Position numbers and translations under genes: made by a program
Assembly: GCA_963921825.1 (NCBI GenBank)
Contig: OY997589.1
Location: 50,586,546-50,650,545 of the forward strand
Source of the DNA: Erodium maritimum
Lineage: Eukaryota > Streptophyta > Magnoliopsida > Geraniales > Geraniaceae
Direction: 5' to 3'
DNA: 64,000 bases
Notes under the pieces: model-generated
Database searches by the model: none
Seen by the model: only the letters and a program-made list of their open reading frames with translations
Told to the model about the DNA's origin: nothing
Shown here: piece after piece, positions 10,496 through 22,859 of the stretch
Numbering within the stretch: the first letter of the stretch is position 1
Layout of the letters: each line of letters starts with the position of its first letter

Positions 10496-13400
10496 TCAGT
10501 ATTTATCTGATGAGGTGGATACGCCGCAGTACATGTTTGGATTTGTTATGCGATCTAGGCTTTTAGCTTGCGCAATGGCCCTTGTGTTGTCGCAAAATGG
10601 ATTCACCGGACTGGATGGGTTTTTAATTACACCCAGCCCTGCCATGAATTTCCAAATCCACATAGCCTCCTTAGCTGCCTCTGCAGCATCCATGTACTTG
10701 GCCTCTGTCGTAGATTCGGCAATGGTATCTTGCTTTACGCTTTCCCAGCTAAAGCTCTGCCATTCAGCGTAAACACATATCCTGATTGACTTCTAAAGTC
10801 ATCTGGATTTGTCTTGGAAAACTAGCGTCTACTCATCCTTCGACGACTAGTTCAGCATCATCTTTCCCCCGGGTTAGAATGATGTCTACTGGTACAACAT
10901 AAGGCTTACGAGACGTCTGGTCTCATACATGTCATGGCATATATGATCGATCCTGCCCCCAGGCGCATAGGATTCTCATCATCCTTTTCAGCTCATCAGG
11001 TGTCTTAGGACACTGAGTCTTGCTGAGATGAATGCCATGACTAGTGGGTAAGAGTCCTTTCTTTGAATCGAGCATTAAGAACCTACTCAATGCCTTGTTC
11101 ACATAGGTTCCCTGACTTAAATCCAAGACCCTCTTGGTGCGATCTCTACATATCTTAATCCTTAAGATATGAGAAGCATCGCCTAAGTCCTTTATTGAAG
11201 AACACTTCCTCAACCAAGCTTTAGTCTCGTGCAAGGTTGGGATGTCGTTTTCAATGAGAACCAGAAAGGTAATATTGCTCCCACTAGCCTTCTTATAAAC
11301 GCAAGATTCATCCTCGTTCTTGATTAAGCCAAATCCAATTACAGCTTCATCAAAACGAAGGATCCAACTCCGAGAAGTTCGTTTCAATCCATAAATGGAT
11401 TTCAACAACTTATAAATCTTTCCTTTATTCTTCGGATCGTCAAAACCTTTGGGCCGAGACATACAAACGTACTCAGTCAAATTTCCATTTAGGAAAGCGG
11501 TTTTGACATCCACTTGCCATATCTCGTAATTATGATACGCAGTTATGTCAAGAAGAATTTGGATCGATTTTGACCATAGCCACTAAGGAGAAGGTTTCCT
11601 CATAGTCAATCCATTGGATCTGCCTATAACCTTTCGCCACCAGTTGAGCTTTGTAGGTCAGAGGGTTGCCGTCCATGTCAAACTTCACCTTGAAGATCCA
11701 TTTGCATCCTATGGTCCTCACACCATTGATGGGATCAACCGGTTCCCAGACTCGGTTGTCCGACATGGATTGCATTTCCTCCCTCATGGCTCCCAGCCAT
11801 AACTCGGAGTTGGGCACATCCACGACTTCCTGAAAGGTGGCTGGATCATCGTGATCCACCATGACTTCATTGTCACCTCCGGATACCATATCTTGGAGGT
11901 GGAAGATTGATCCTTTCAAATCGCCTTGGACCTTCCGGAATTGTAACAGGAATTGGTTCTTACTCTACGACAATCTCTGGCTCCTTTCTACTGGGTTGCC
12001 AATTGGTTTAGACAGATCTGTACCATCCTGAATTTGTTCGAGATGCACAGTCCTCCCAATGACGTCTTTGGAAACAAAACTTCTTTTCCATAAAGACCCC
12101 ACCCCAAGCGACGAACACCATGTTCTCACTGGGATTGTAGAAATAGTATCCCCTTGTTGCTTTGGGATACCACACGAAGGTGCATATCTCAGATCTTGGT
12201 TCGAGCTTAGTCGAAACCAAATGTTTCACATAAGCCTCGCAACCACAAATCTTTAGGAAGGACAAAGCGGGCATCATCCCGTACCATTTTTAAAATGGTG
12301 CCCCTTCCACACCATTCGTCGAAGCCCGATTCACTATGAATGCGGTCGTCTCTAGAGCAAAACCCCTAAAAGAGATTGGGAGATCAGTCCAACTAATCAT
12401 GGAACAGACCATTGTCTAACAATGTCCGATTTCTCCGTTTGGCTACACCTTTCAACTACAGTGACCTAGGAGGAGTCCATTTCAAAAGGATCCCATTCTC
12501 TTTTAGATGATCTAATAACTCTGTGGTCAAGTATTTTCCACCTCGATCCAATCGAAGTGCCTTAATACCTTTGTCGAGCTGGTTTTCTACTATAGTCTTA
12601 AACTCTTTGAATTTATCAAAAGCTTCAGACTTATGTCTCACCGAATAGACATAACCATATTTACTGTAATCATCAGTAAATGTGATAAAGTAGCTAAAAC
12701 CCCTCCTGGCAAGTGAACTTATTGGTCTACACACATTCGAGTGTATCAGCCCCAATAATTCACCCGCCCTTTCATCGCGATCGATAAAGGGCACTTTAGT
12801 CATTTTGCCCATCAAACAAACCTTGCACCTATCGATCGAATGGAATTCGAATGAACCTGAAAGCCCGCACTTCTGAAGTGCTGATAGGCGCTTCTTGTTT
12901 ATGCGACCCAAATGACAGTACCATAACAGAGTTAGGTTTAAATCGTTGGATTTAGACCTCTTGGTATTAACGGAATATATAGAACTTGAGGCATTGTTAC
13001 CCATATCTAATATGTACAATCCTCCAACCATGTCAGTACTGGTATAAAACATATCATTGCATAGAACATTGAAAACTCCATTTCCAATATTAACATTATA
13101 TCCTTCCTTGTCAAACACGGATACAGATATAATATTCCTACTAAAAGTAGGTATGCAATATACATTATACAATACTAAGACAAGGCCTCTTGGCAAAGCA
13201 AGACTCATGGATCCTACAACAGTTGCCACAACTCTGAGGTCCATTTCGTGCTTTCCAAATCTCTCCTACTTTCAGCCACCATATATTAGTGCATGTGCGA
13301 GATTCAGTCATGGTATCTAATACCCATGAATCTTTGGAAGTAGAGAGATGTAGCTCTATAGAGTTAATACCGAATGAAGGCACGATCCCACCGCCCTTCC

Positions 13401-13743
13401 TTAGATCATCCAGGTTTCCTGATGAAGGCGCAGTCCTACTGCCCTTCTTCAGATCATCCAGGCTATTTGATGAAGGCGCAGTCCCACTGCCCTTCTTCAG
13501 ATCAGCCATGAACTTCCTGTAATCCCGGTTCCAATGACCAGGCTGTTGGCAGTAGAAGCAGACATTCTCAGGTGTCTCATCTTTCCTGCCAAGTGCGCAT
13601 GGGCCCAGCCCTTGCCACTTCCAATTCCCTTGTTGACCATCAGAATATCCTTGGATCCCAGATCCCTGAGATATTCTTCTCAGCAGCTGATGACACTTCA
13701 TGTAACTCTGATATGGTCTTAGAGACAGCCTTGTCAAGGACAT
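10496..13743 (-). pseudogene. Copia gag-pol remnant
   Basis: Recognisable blocks on the minus strand: zinc knuckle CFYCQQPGHWNRD, GAG-pre-integrase (HLGRINKKRL), integrase core (TFTDDYSKYGYVY), reverse transcriptase (GCKWIFKVK, DVKTAFLNGNL, SIYGLKR) and RNase H (SSPVNPFCDNTRAIA). Between the knuckle and the protease is a three-fold repeat of about 19 residues (around 13380-13500). It is broken in several places, so no product is expected. Confidence 0.85.
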
Positions 13744-15428
13744 ATTCTATGCGTTCAGACTTGAGGACTATCCTCAAAAATTCTGTACCAGTCCAAATAG
13801 TTTGTCCCATTTAGCTTGACCCTGTCAAGAATGGTTTTTAATGACAAACTATTAATGTTCGCTGAATTTGCCATTTGATCTACAACAGATAAAATTCAAT
13901 CAGTAAACTGAATAAATTTTATGAAGATCAAGCTTAAACACCAACAATCAATTCTAAACCTTTAGAATCTGAAACCAAGATCCTTGATTCACTCGATTAA
14001 GCTGAACTAATGCTCACCACTTAATCGAGCTATGTAGGTAGGAATCCATCCAATCACATCCAATGTGACTCCTGGCTAGGGTATGTACTTATGTACACGA
14101 CTTACCCTATCTGTTACCCTAGCTCAACCTCAGGCTAAGAATCGTAGTCGGGTCCACCAATTTTCAACTATGGCTCGTCACTATGTAGGTGCTCCGCTAA
14201 TGCGCACGACACCCACATATGTCGTCCAAACCTACTACCCCGCTTTCCCATGGATGCTCCGCTAATGCGCACGACACCCATAGGACGGGGAGGTAGTAAG
14301 GTGTTGATGATTGGGAGGTATCGGACATGACCCGTTTTTACTTGTCCGGTTGTGTTTAAAACTTTGACACATCCTAGATGCGATGAGCACATCAACTACA
14401 TTCCAAATGCAATGATGCCTCAAATTACCTCCAATGTAATTCTTCCTTCGAACCCGTCAACTACATCCAATGTAATGACGATTCTAAGGGCTCACACACA
14501 AGGATTAAAATTCCAATTTTATCTTTGCATGTGAGGTGATATGCTCGGTAAATAAAGTTAAGCATGCAATTCTAAAACACAGAATTAATCATGCATAAAC
14601 TAAACCAAGCATAAAGCGATAAATATGCACATAATAGCCCCCTAAACTAACTCCCACTAGCTTCTTGAGCTCCACCGACTCCAAGCCGATGCCAACACCC
14701 GAAAAGCCACCAAATGACCTTTTCGCCCTTTCTTCATCTTGAGTAAAATATTACAATTTAATACACGACTCGCAGGTCGGGAATAAATAAATATTACAAA
14801 CAAGTGGTTCGACGACCACACCTTGAAAGAATAATTACACGTTAACTCTAACGGCTCGCAGGCCGTGAAAAGCGATAAATAATTAAATTGAGCTCGGGGC
14901 TATTATGTACACCATGCCAACATCACATCACACATCGTGTTATCAAACAAGCATGTTATCAAACATCATGTGATTTTCCGGTTTTAATTAATAGCCAAGT
15001 TTCGAAATTTTTTGATGCTCGGTTTATCGAAACCGTTCAAAAATGAAACTTTTGAACATTTGATCTTCGAGTTCATCATGACGGTTCCAAACTCGTCATA
15101 ACTAACAAAACGGTTTAGCCTTGGCATATCAACCATCCAATGGTCATGCTTGGCCTAGCTCCGTCCAACGGAGCCCCGTTCGGTCCCGGTTTCGGCTCCC
15201 CGAGAGTCCCGCTCCCGAGACCCGAAAAATCAAATTTTTTTCAAAATTTCCAGATTTGAAATAATTTTCAAAAATTCATTTTACATGCATTAAATCCATA
15301 AACAATAATTTAAAACATGTTATCAAACAATTTAGCAAAACAACATGCCAAAAACGAAACTTTCAAGCAAAACCGAAACTTTGAACACCGTCTTGTGAAT
15401 CCCGAAGGTAGCACGGCTCTGATACCAC

Positions 15429-17116
15429 TGTTGGGTCTCGAGGTAGGGTTGGAGATGAACCAACTCGCAGCGGAAAATCAATGAAAACCAAGAGACAATT
15501 AAAACCATGAAACAACTAACAAAGAATGGATTAACAAGAGAAAAATTCAGCACTAGTTCTTACCAAAACAAGAACACCGGTTAACGAATGATTGGCTTGA
15601 GTCTCCAAGACGCCTACGTATCCACATGGGAATCAAAGCCACGTAGTTCTTCTCTTTGAGGACTCAAGAACACAAACATGGAGGTGGAAACTAGCCAAAC
15701 CCGAAATGGCCATGGAAGAGGGAGAGAAAATGTGTTTCCTATTCTTGTCTAGTGTTTGTTATGTTGAAAAAAGATGACTTAAACATAACAAAACCCATAC
15801 TTGTCCAACTAAAGGCATGGGACAAGTATGGTGTCAAGTAAGGTGTAAATAGGACAAAGTATGGCAAGACAAGATTGTGTTAGGTGGTGAATCACCAACA
15901 CCTTAATCCTTGTCTTGCTTACTTAGTACTAATTAATCAAGACTTGATTAATTAGTTCCATGGGCCTTGGTTGCATGGGCCTTTCATGGGCCTCTTGGAA
16001 CATGGCCCGTGACCATTTCCAACGAGGTCCCGTGATTCGCTCATCGCCTCCATGCCTTCCATACCGGAAATGTCCAACATTATCCGACGCGATCAATCCC
16101 AAGACTCCAAGCCTTGTCTCGATCCGTAAAGTCCCATTCACTTACGGGCACATGACCCAAAACCCAGTTTTGGTCATGTCCCAAGACAACTCCCTTTTGG
16201 CCATTCTCCATAAATGTGTCAATGAGTTTCATCCTCCGGTGTGACCCTTAGGTTTATGCATGTCAATAGATCAACGTAAAATCCCATTTTACTTGATCCT
16301 ATTTAAGTGGCAACTAACGAGACTTTAGTATTGCCTGACACTACATAACGAATCGACCCTGTCGATTCTAACCTTTCCGTCGTCCCTGTCATTATCCTTT
16401 TATCTCCGATATCCTGATTGAGATAAGGCATAGAGCCGTCATCCTTATTATTCTCAATCACCGTTCCTTGATATGTGAGATGACTGAAGATATGATACCC
16501 AGTATCATGTGCATGGCCATGCTATTCTTCCAGTCACTCTCGATCAAGCGGCCGAGAACCGATATCTTTCCCATACCTCAGTATGAGGGATAAATCCCTT
16601 AGCCGCCTTTCGTGTCACTCATGTAGCCCGTCCCCAAGCCAATCCTGGCCGTTATGGAAGCCCTGTTACGGACAACGTTAGGCTCAGGTCAAACTTAGTT
16701 GTTGACTACATAGCGATCACAAAGACTCCTTGGTCTAAGGATACATGACAAGCTACGACACTGAATATGTTCATGACTTAATCTATGGCACATATTCAGG
16801 GCGGGTCGTCCAATATCATGTCCCACATGATATCTATGATCAGACTCCGAAATCCCATTCCAATGACTAACAGAACGTAAGCCATAAAGAGCCATCTTTC
16901 ATACTAGTCGCTTCTAGTGAAGCTTTGTTGACTAGGGACCCATCGAGTGTGATCTATCTCGATCTATGGTTCTATTCGCATGGTGGGCATAGATCAGAGC
17001 ACACATCGATATATTACTCCAACACATAAGTAATATAAAGCCGCTTTAATTTTATTGCTAACGATGATATATACATTTGGACATTTAGGATTGAACTACG
17101 GGCACTAAGACTAACA
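15429..17116 (-). repeat. Copia 5' LTR (element orientation)
   Basis: Same length and termini as 8657-10344. The primer binding site lies directly outside its inner edge at 15415-15427. Confidence 0.9.
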
Positions 17117-17683
17117 TCCTTCTCTCTCTAACTTCTCTCTTCTTTTTTTCTGTTTTTTTTCTCTTTGAAACCACCTTGGCCGAACACCCCTATCACCTCT
17201 CATCTTTATTTTCCCCCCAAAACCTAACACCACCACTTGTTTGACAAGTGGCAAGGTGGGTCCCACACCTTTTGGGAAAATAACTACTAGATTTTTTCCA
17301 ATCAGATTCGCGAAAATAGGACGTTTCGGGCCCCGAACGGGCACTTTTTCCAAGAAATTACGAAACTTCACGGGCTACAAGGAAACGGCTCAACTAAGAC
17401 CGCTGCGACGACGGCTAAGCTTTTTGGATCCAAAACGGTCCTCGAATGGACCAAAACGTCGCTCGGTTGACTTTTCAAGCGAAAAGTCAACATTTCCCAA
17501 AATGACCATAAAGTTGCCCTGAGTCCGCTGGAACTCACTTTGGTCAATATCGGGGTCAACTTAAGTCCGGTATGACCCTCGGGATCAAATTTAGGTTCAA
17601 TAAAGTGTTTGCTGAATTTTTTTAAATTTTCCTGTTTTTCGCAGATTTGACTGGCGTTGACCGGGAGTGGTTATTACAAGTTG

Positions 17684-17868
17684 TCAAACAACTCAATTAC
17701 GCATTTTTTCAAATCAATACACATTACAGTGTAATGATGGCTTTTCAGTACAACCATAAAAATCTGTGAAGGGAAAACAAACACCCTAATACGTTCAGTA
17801 TACATGTAATGTGTTCGGAAAAAAGCGTACAATTAACATCCTAAACTATGTTACTTACAAGATCAACC
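17684..17868 (-). pseudogene. Island of the Ulp1-type gene between two gypsy insertions
   Basis: 185 bp of MULE sequence survives between two LTR insertions. On the minus strand it holds the last bases of one exon (17859-17868), an intron with GTAAGT donor and CACAG acceptor (17764-17858), and the start of the exon with HHYTVMCIDLKKCVIELFDN (17763-17684). This exon continues at 6025-5968. Confidence 0.8.
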
Positions 17869-18479
17869 TGTCACGCCCCAATTTCAGTAAAACCGAACTC
17901 GGATCGCGAACGTTTAAAACAATAAAACCTTTCAGACATTTTAAATAAAACACTTTAAAACCACCAATTACTTAAACAAAATAATTATTTACAGCTCAAA
18001 AGTACGTCCCACAAGCGGACAAAATATAAGTGTACGTCGCTAGACTCAAAAGTAAACCCGGACTCCCGCTCCTAGCTCTTCAAGCTTCGGAAACTCACCT
18101 AGTCCAACCTACGACCAGTACCTGTAGGAAAAGCAGCTAGGGGTGAGAGTTCGCTCACCACCACGGATAACAGACTGACTACGACATACTTAGCAGACAA
18201 TGCCGGTAACACCAACAACAACTCAACACCAGGAACTACTATCCCCAAACTCAAGTAACCCGACTGACACACACACACTACTACTTTCCTCAACCGACTC
18301 AACACTCGGACACGTAATGTAGACCCGACACAACGATTGACGACCTCCTCCAAAGATACGACAGAAAACCACACAACACCCAAGATCACAAAGGATCGCA
18401 CACCAAACAAGATCACAAAGGATCGCACGCCAGCTGCTCAGTAACCCCCTCTCTCTCGCCATTTACCGATCCCTGTCAG

Positions 18480-18670
18480 GTCAGGCGGTCTACATGTCGC
18501 GCAACTTCTCCCGATCTCAGTCGGGAGGCTAGCCCAAAACCTCTCCCCTTCCCCCGATCCCTGTCGGGAGGCTAACCACACCCGCACACACTTCTCCCGA
18601 TCCCTGTCGGAAGGCTACCCCACAACCTCTCCCCTTCCCCCGATCCCTGTCGGGAGGCTAGCCACACCTC
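18480..18670. repeat. Tandem hairpin block in the gypsy LTR
   Basis: Four units of about 40-60 bp, each with CCCGATCCCTGTCGGGAGGC or a variant, which can fold as TCCCGA...TCGGGA hairpins. The matching block is at about 24440-24620 in the partner LTR. It is absent from the related LTRs at 6026 and 50287, so it distinguishes this subfamily. Confidence 0.7.
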
Positions 18671-21096
18671 ACGCAACTTCCCCGACACAAATTCCGGTCT
18701 CCAACCTCAGGTAACCACAATCACAATCACAAGCAAAGTTCAACAAACAGCAACAACACAGGTTCAACACTCCACAAGCACTCATGGCCACCCAAGACAC
18801 CACAGTGAAACACGGGTTCAACAACCCTACGGGCACTCACGGCCACCCAAGACACACCGACAATGACTCACGGGCTCAACAACCCCACGATCACTCACGG
18901 CCTCCCAAGACACGCCAACAGTAACTCACGAGCTCAACAACCCCACGGGCACTCATGGCCTCCCAAGACACACCAACAGTAACTCACGGGCTCAACAACC
19001 CCACGGGCACTCATGGCCTCCCAAGACACGCTAACAGTAACTCACGGGCTCAACAACCCCACGGGCACTCATGGCCTCCCAAGACACACCAACAGTAACT
19101 CACGGGCTCAACAACCCCACGGGCACTCATGGCCACCCAAGACACCAACAGTAAAACACGAGCTCTCATGGCCACCCAAGACACAACAGTAAAGTACGGG
19201 CTCTCATGGCCACCCAAGACACAACAGTAAAGTACGGGCTCTCATGGCCATCCAAGACACAAACTAAACAATCAACCTCCGGGCATGGTCATATGCCTCC
19301 ATTAATTCAAATATCAACAGGCTCACAATCAACCTCCGGGCATAACCAAATGCCTCCAGTAGTTCTAATATAAACAGTACACTGCTCCAACGACACTACT
19401 AAGTGCCACATGCATTTCTATTGTTCGATACGTTCCCGTATCATACGACACCACCCGGTGTCGCATGCCTTTCTATTGTTCGATAAACTTACTTAACCCA
19501 CGACACCCAAGTGTCACATGCATTTCTACTGTTAACTTTCCCTAGTCAGGGCCGAGATCCGACTACTTTTCCCTACCTCGTATGCTTTCTCCAAAAGCGG
19601 ACTAACAAGCTCCGGCGTGATCTCGATCACTCACCTAGCTTTCTCTTTCCTCTGTCTACCGCACGATCTAAAAGAACACAATTTATATACTTTTAAGTTC
19701 GCAGACATAAACCGGAATTTAATAAACTTGACGCTCAAAAGTAACCCTGACAATGTCGATCACTCCCAAACTTCCCAATTACTCGACATTGTCGATAATG
19801 AACCCGGAAAAGCCCGATTCGCCCGACATGGCGAATCTGCCCGGGTTCTGGAAACGCCCTTCCGGGGCTCCGAAAATTCCCGTTTTCGTTTCTACGGTCT
19901 TAGAATAATTCAAGGGTTCCTATGCACTCGGCGGAATCCAATTCCAACTTCCGAGTAATTTAATTAGCGTTTCAAGTTTCTAAACCCGTCAATTACAACT
20001 TTTACAATTTAATTCCAAATTTCGATCCGGTTGTAGATTAATGATTCGGGGAACGTCCTAAACCACACGAACACGAAACCCGAACACCCGAGCACGTGGG
20101 CCCCACCCGACCAACCTTGGCCGTGGGTGGCTAGGGCTCAAATGGGCCCGGCTCACCATGGTGGTGGCCGGCCTTAGCTCCGGCCACCCACCCCATGGCC
20201 GGCCGGCCACCCTACATGGTTGCCGGAGCTCCCCCTGAGCTCCCGGTCACCTGAAAACATCCCTCTTCACTCCAAAACGTCTCCAACGATCCCCAATCCT
20301 CAATACAACCCTAAACTACTAGATTCAAACCAAACCTTAATTTTCAAACCTAACAAAATGAAAATCGGTTAGGTGCTCACCGTAGAGAACGTCGACGTGA
20401 GCTCGATTCCTTTAGCTTTGAGACGATCCAAAGGTTAGATGAACGGGAATAGTGGCAAGACTCCAACCCTCCTTCTCTTTTCTCTCTTCTTCTCTCTTCC
20501 TTCTATCTACTTTCTCTCTCCAAAAACCCCCAAAAACAGCCTTATGGCCGAACACCCCTAAGCCACTCATCTTTGTCTTGTTTCAAAAATACCTAACCCC
20601 ACCACATATTTGACATGTGTCAAGTGGGTCCCACACCTATTTATAAAGATATCCTCTAGATATTTTCCAATCAATTCGCGAAATTGGGACGTTTCGGGCC
20701 CCGAACAGGCACTTTTTTCAAGAAATTACGAAACTTCACAGGCTACAAGGAAACGGCTCAACTAAGACCTCTGCGACGACGGATAAGCTTTTTGGATCCA
20801 AAACGGTCCTCGAATGGACCAAAACGGCGCTCGGTTGACTTTTCCTGCGAAAAGTCAACATTTCCCAAATTGGTCAGAAAGTTGCCCTGAGTCCCCCGGA
20901 ACTCACTTTGGTCGATATCGGGGTCAACTTAAGTCCGGTATGACCCTCGGGGTCAATCTTAGGTTTAATTAAGTGTCTGCTTAAAATTTTTAAATTTTCC
21001 TGTTTTTCGCAGATTTGACTGGCGTTGACCGGGAGCGGTTCTTACAATCTACCCCCCTTAAGGGAATTTCGTCTGTGAAATTTGAGAAAACGCACC

Positions 21097-22859
21097 TCAG
21101 GAGTCGAAAAGATCTGGGTACTTCGCCCGCCAATCCATTCCTAAGATCACGTCAAAGGTCATCATTTCCAGCACGGGAAGGTCATGAGGGCAAGGACAGT
21201 CTGCGACTCTAATTTCGCAGGCACGACAGACCCTAGTCAACAACACATCACCCCCAAATAGGGTGTCCAGGCACAGGGGTGGACTCAACGGCTCTAAACT
21301 CATCCCCTACCTCTCAGCACAACTCAACGAAACAAACTAGTGCGACACCCCGGTATCAAACAAGAATAATGCCCATAATTGATACAATAAACACGTACCC
21401 TGAAAGGTCTCGCGGTAGGTAGTGGATCCTGGGGCCCGGGAGTCGGTAATTGCGTACACTCTTCCCTCTGACGCCTGCTGCCTCTGATCCGGCGCACTGA
21501 CTGCTGGGTACCCAGATCCCTACTGTTGTCTCGTGGACGGCTGTGAGAACCTTGACTGCTGACTCTGACGCGGGCGACCTCTGGGCGACTGCACGGTATA
21601 CGACTTTTGCGGCCGCTGCGCTGACGTTGCCCCCAACGGCTCACGGCACCATGCAATAGTGTGTCCCACCCGGCCGCACCGGAAAAAGCTGGTCTCGTCG
21701 GCTCTCGACTACGTGCCCTGGCCTGCCCGGCTGGTCGCTGGTAGCGCCGCGGGCCCTAATCCCATCGGACACTCTCGATGAAAATGGCCTCGCTGCCCGC
21801 ATGTAAAACGTGTCGGCCCCCTCTCTGAGGCGACTGGCCCCACTGACGCCACAGACCCCCTCTGTCTCGCTCCGCCCTGCTGAGCTTGTGGCCTAAAGAA
21901 CCCCGTGGTCATCTGTCTCCTCAGATCTCGGAACTCGGACGGCTCCGCAACACTGGTCGGTCGCTGTCGAACCTCGCGGGTCCTGGCCGCATCCCAGATA
22001 CCCTGCTCCACTTTCGCTGCAGTGTCCACGAGCTCTGAGTACTCCCGCAACCTCAAGGCGAGGAATCGATCCCGAATAACTGGCCTCAGTCCCCCCGCGA
22101 ACCGCAGGCAACAGTTCTGCTCTGTCGCCACCATTTCTGGCGCGAATCTGGTCACGGCCGTGAATCTGGCCTCGTATTCCTCCACTGACATCCCCTCCTG
22201 CTGCAGTTCCAGGAACTGCCGATGTCGGTCCACCCGAGCCGACTCGGGTAAATACTGCGCCAGAAAGACCGTCTGGAAGACATCGTAGTCGTTTCCGACT
22301 CTGTCCCTCACACGCCCCCACCAGTGGTAGGCGTTGTCCCTCAGCTGATGAGCTGCAAAGGACACTCTTCTGCGGCCATCCTCGATACCTGAGGTGTCCA
22401 GGTCCCGCGTGACCTGCTCTAGCCATCTCTCGGCTAGGTCTGGGTTTGGCTCCCTGACAAATGTGGGTATGCCGAGCTTCAGGAAGTCCAGCATTGTCCG
22501 AGCCGTATGGTCTTCGGCCTGGACGGGCCTCGCTGGGACCGCTGCTGCCTCCGGAGCTGGCGATGCCGACTCTCTACTGCGATGATCGCCACCAAACTCT
22601 ACATTGTCCTAGTCAGCTCGTCCAGGGCGGTCGTAGTGGGAGGGTCTACGACCGGCGGGACGCTGGGCGTGACCGTAGATGGTCCCGCGTCGCTCCTCCT
22701 GTCTTCTCCGACAGGAGTACCCTGGGCCTCCGCATACTCAGCGGGCTCGATGGTGGGCACCCGTCCCCAACTGCCTCGCGCGGGCGCATGTCCCCGTGTC
22801 ACGGCTGATCGTCCTCGTCTGCGCCGAGCCATGTGTCGGTATCCTCGGCATGGATACAC
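21097..22859 (-). pseudogene. Gypsy gag and aspartic-protease region
   Basis: On the minus strand gag starts near 22859 (Arg-rich start RHMARRRRGRS), followed by the retrotransposon gag domain (AYHWWGRVRDRVG, QYLPESARVDRHRQFLELQQ), a zinc knuckle (CGQRGHFHRECP), and a protease-like segment ending DVILGMDW (about 21110). The stretch is GC-rich compared with its surroundings. Polymerase domains do not follow: the purine tract and LTR come directly after. Broken. Confidence 0.75.

Larger units (their letters stand above)
8657..17116 (-). mobile_element. Ty1/copia element, 8.46 kb, very young insertion, coding region broken
   Basis: LTRs of 1,688 bp lie at 8657-10344 and 15429-17116. A perfect 5-bp target duplication TCCTT flanks the element (8652-8656 and 17117-17121). 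On the minus strand the primer binding site TGGTATCAGAGCC (15415-15427, initiator Met tRNA type) follows the 5' LTR, and a purine tract GGCAAGTGGGAGAT precedes the 3' LTR. Domains in order on the minus strand are gag with a zinc knuckle (about 13740-13500), protease region, integrase (about 13240-12000), reverse transcriptase (about 11920-10930) and RNase H (about 10700-10500). By eye the two LTRs differ at only about two positions, so the insertion is recent. The coding region has at least five breaks. The element lies inside the gypsy solo LTR. Confidence 0.92.
6026..17678 (-). mobile_element. Ty3/gypsy solo LTR (about 3.19 kb) interrupted by a copia element
   Basis: On the plus strand it begins TGTCACGCCCCAATTTCAG and ends TTATTACA. 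In element orientation it runs TGTAA...GTGACA, so it is on the minus strand. A perfect 5-bp duplication AGTTG flanks it (6021-6025 and 17679-17683). No internal region is present, so it is a solo LTR left by LTR-LTR recombination. A copia element (8657-17116) sits inside it. The same LTR family recurs at 17869-21046, 23823-26806 and 50287-53646. It is a fossil. It splits the exon that encodes the catalytic His and Asp of the MULE protease. Confidence 0.85.
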
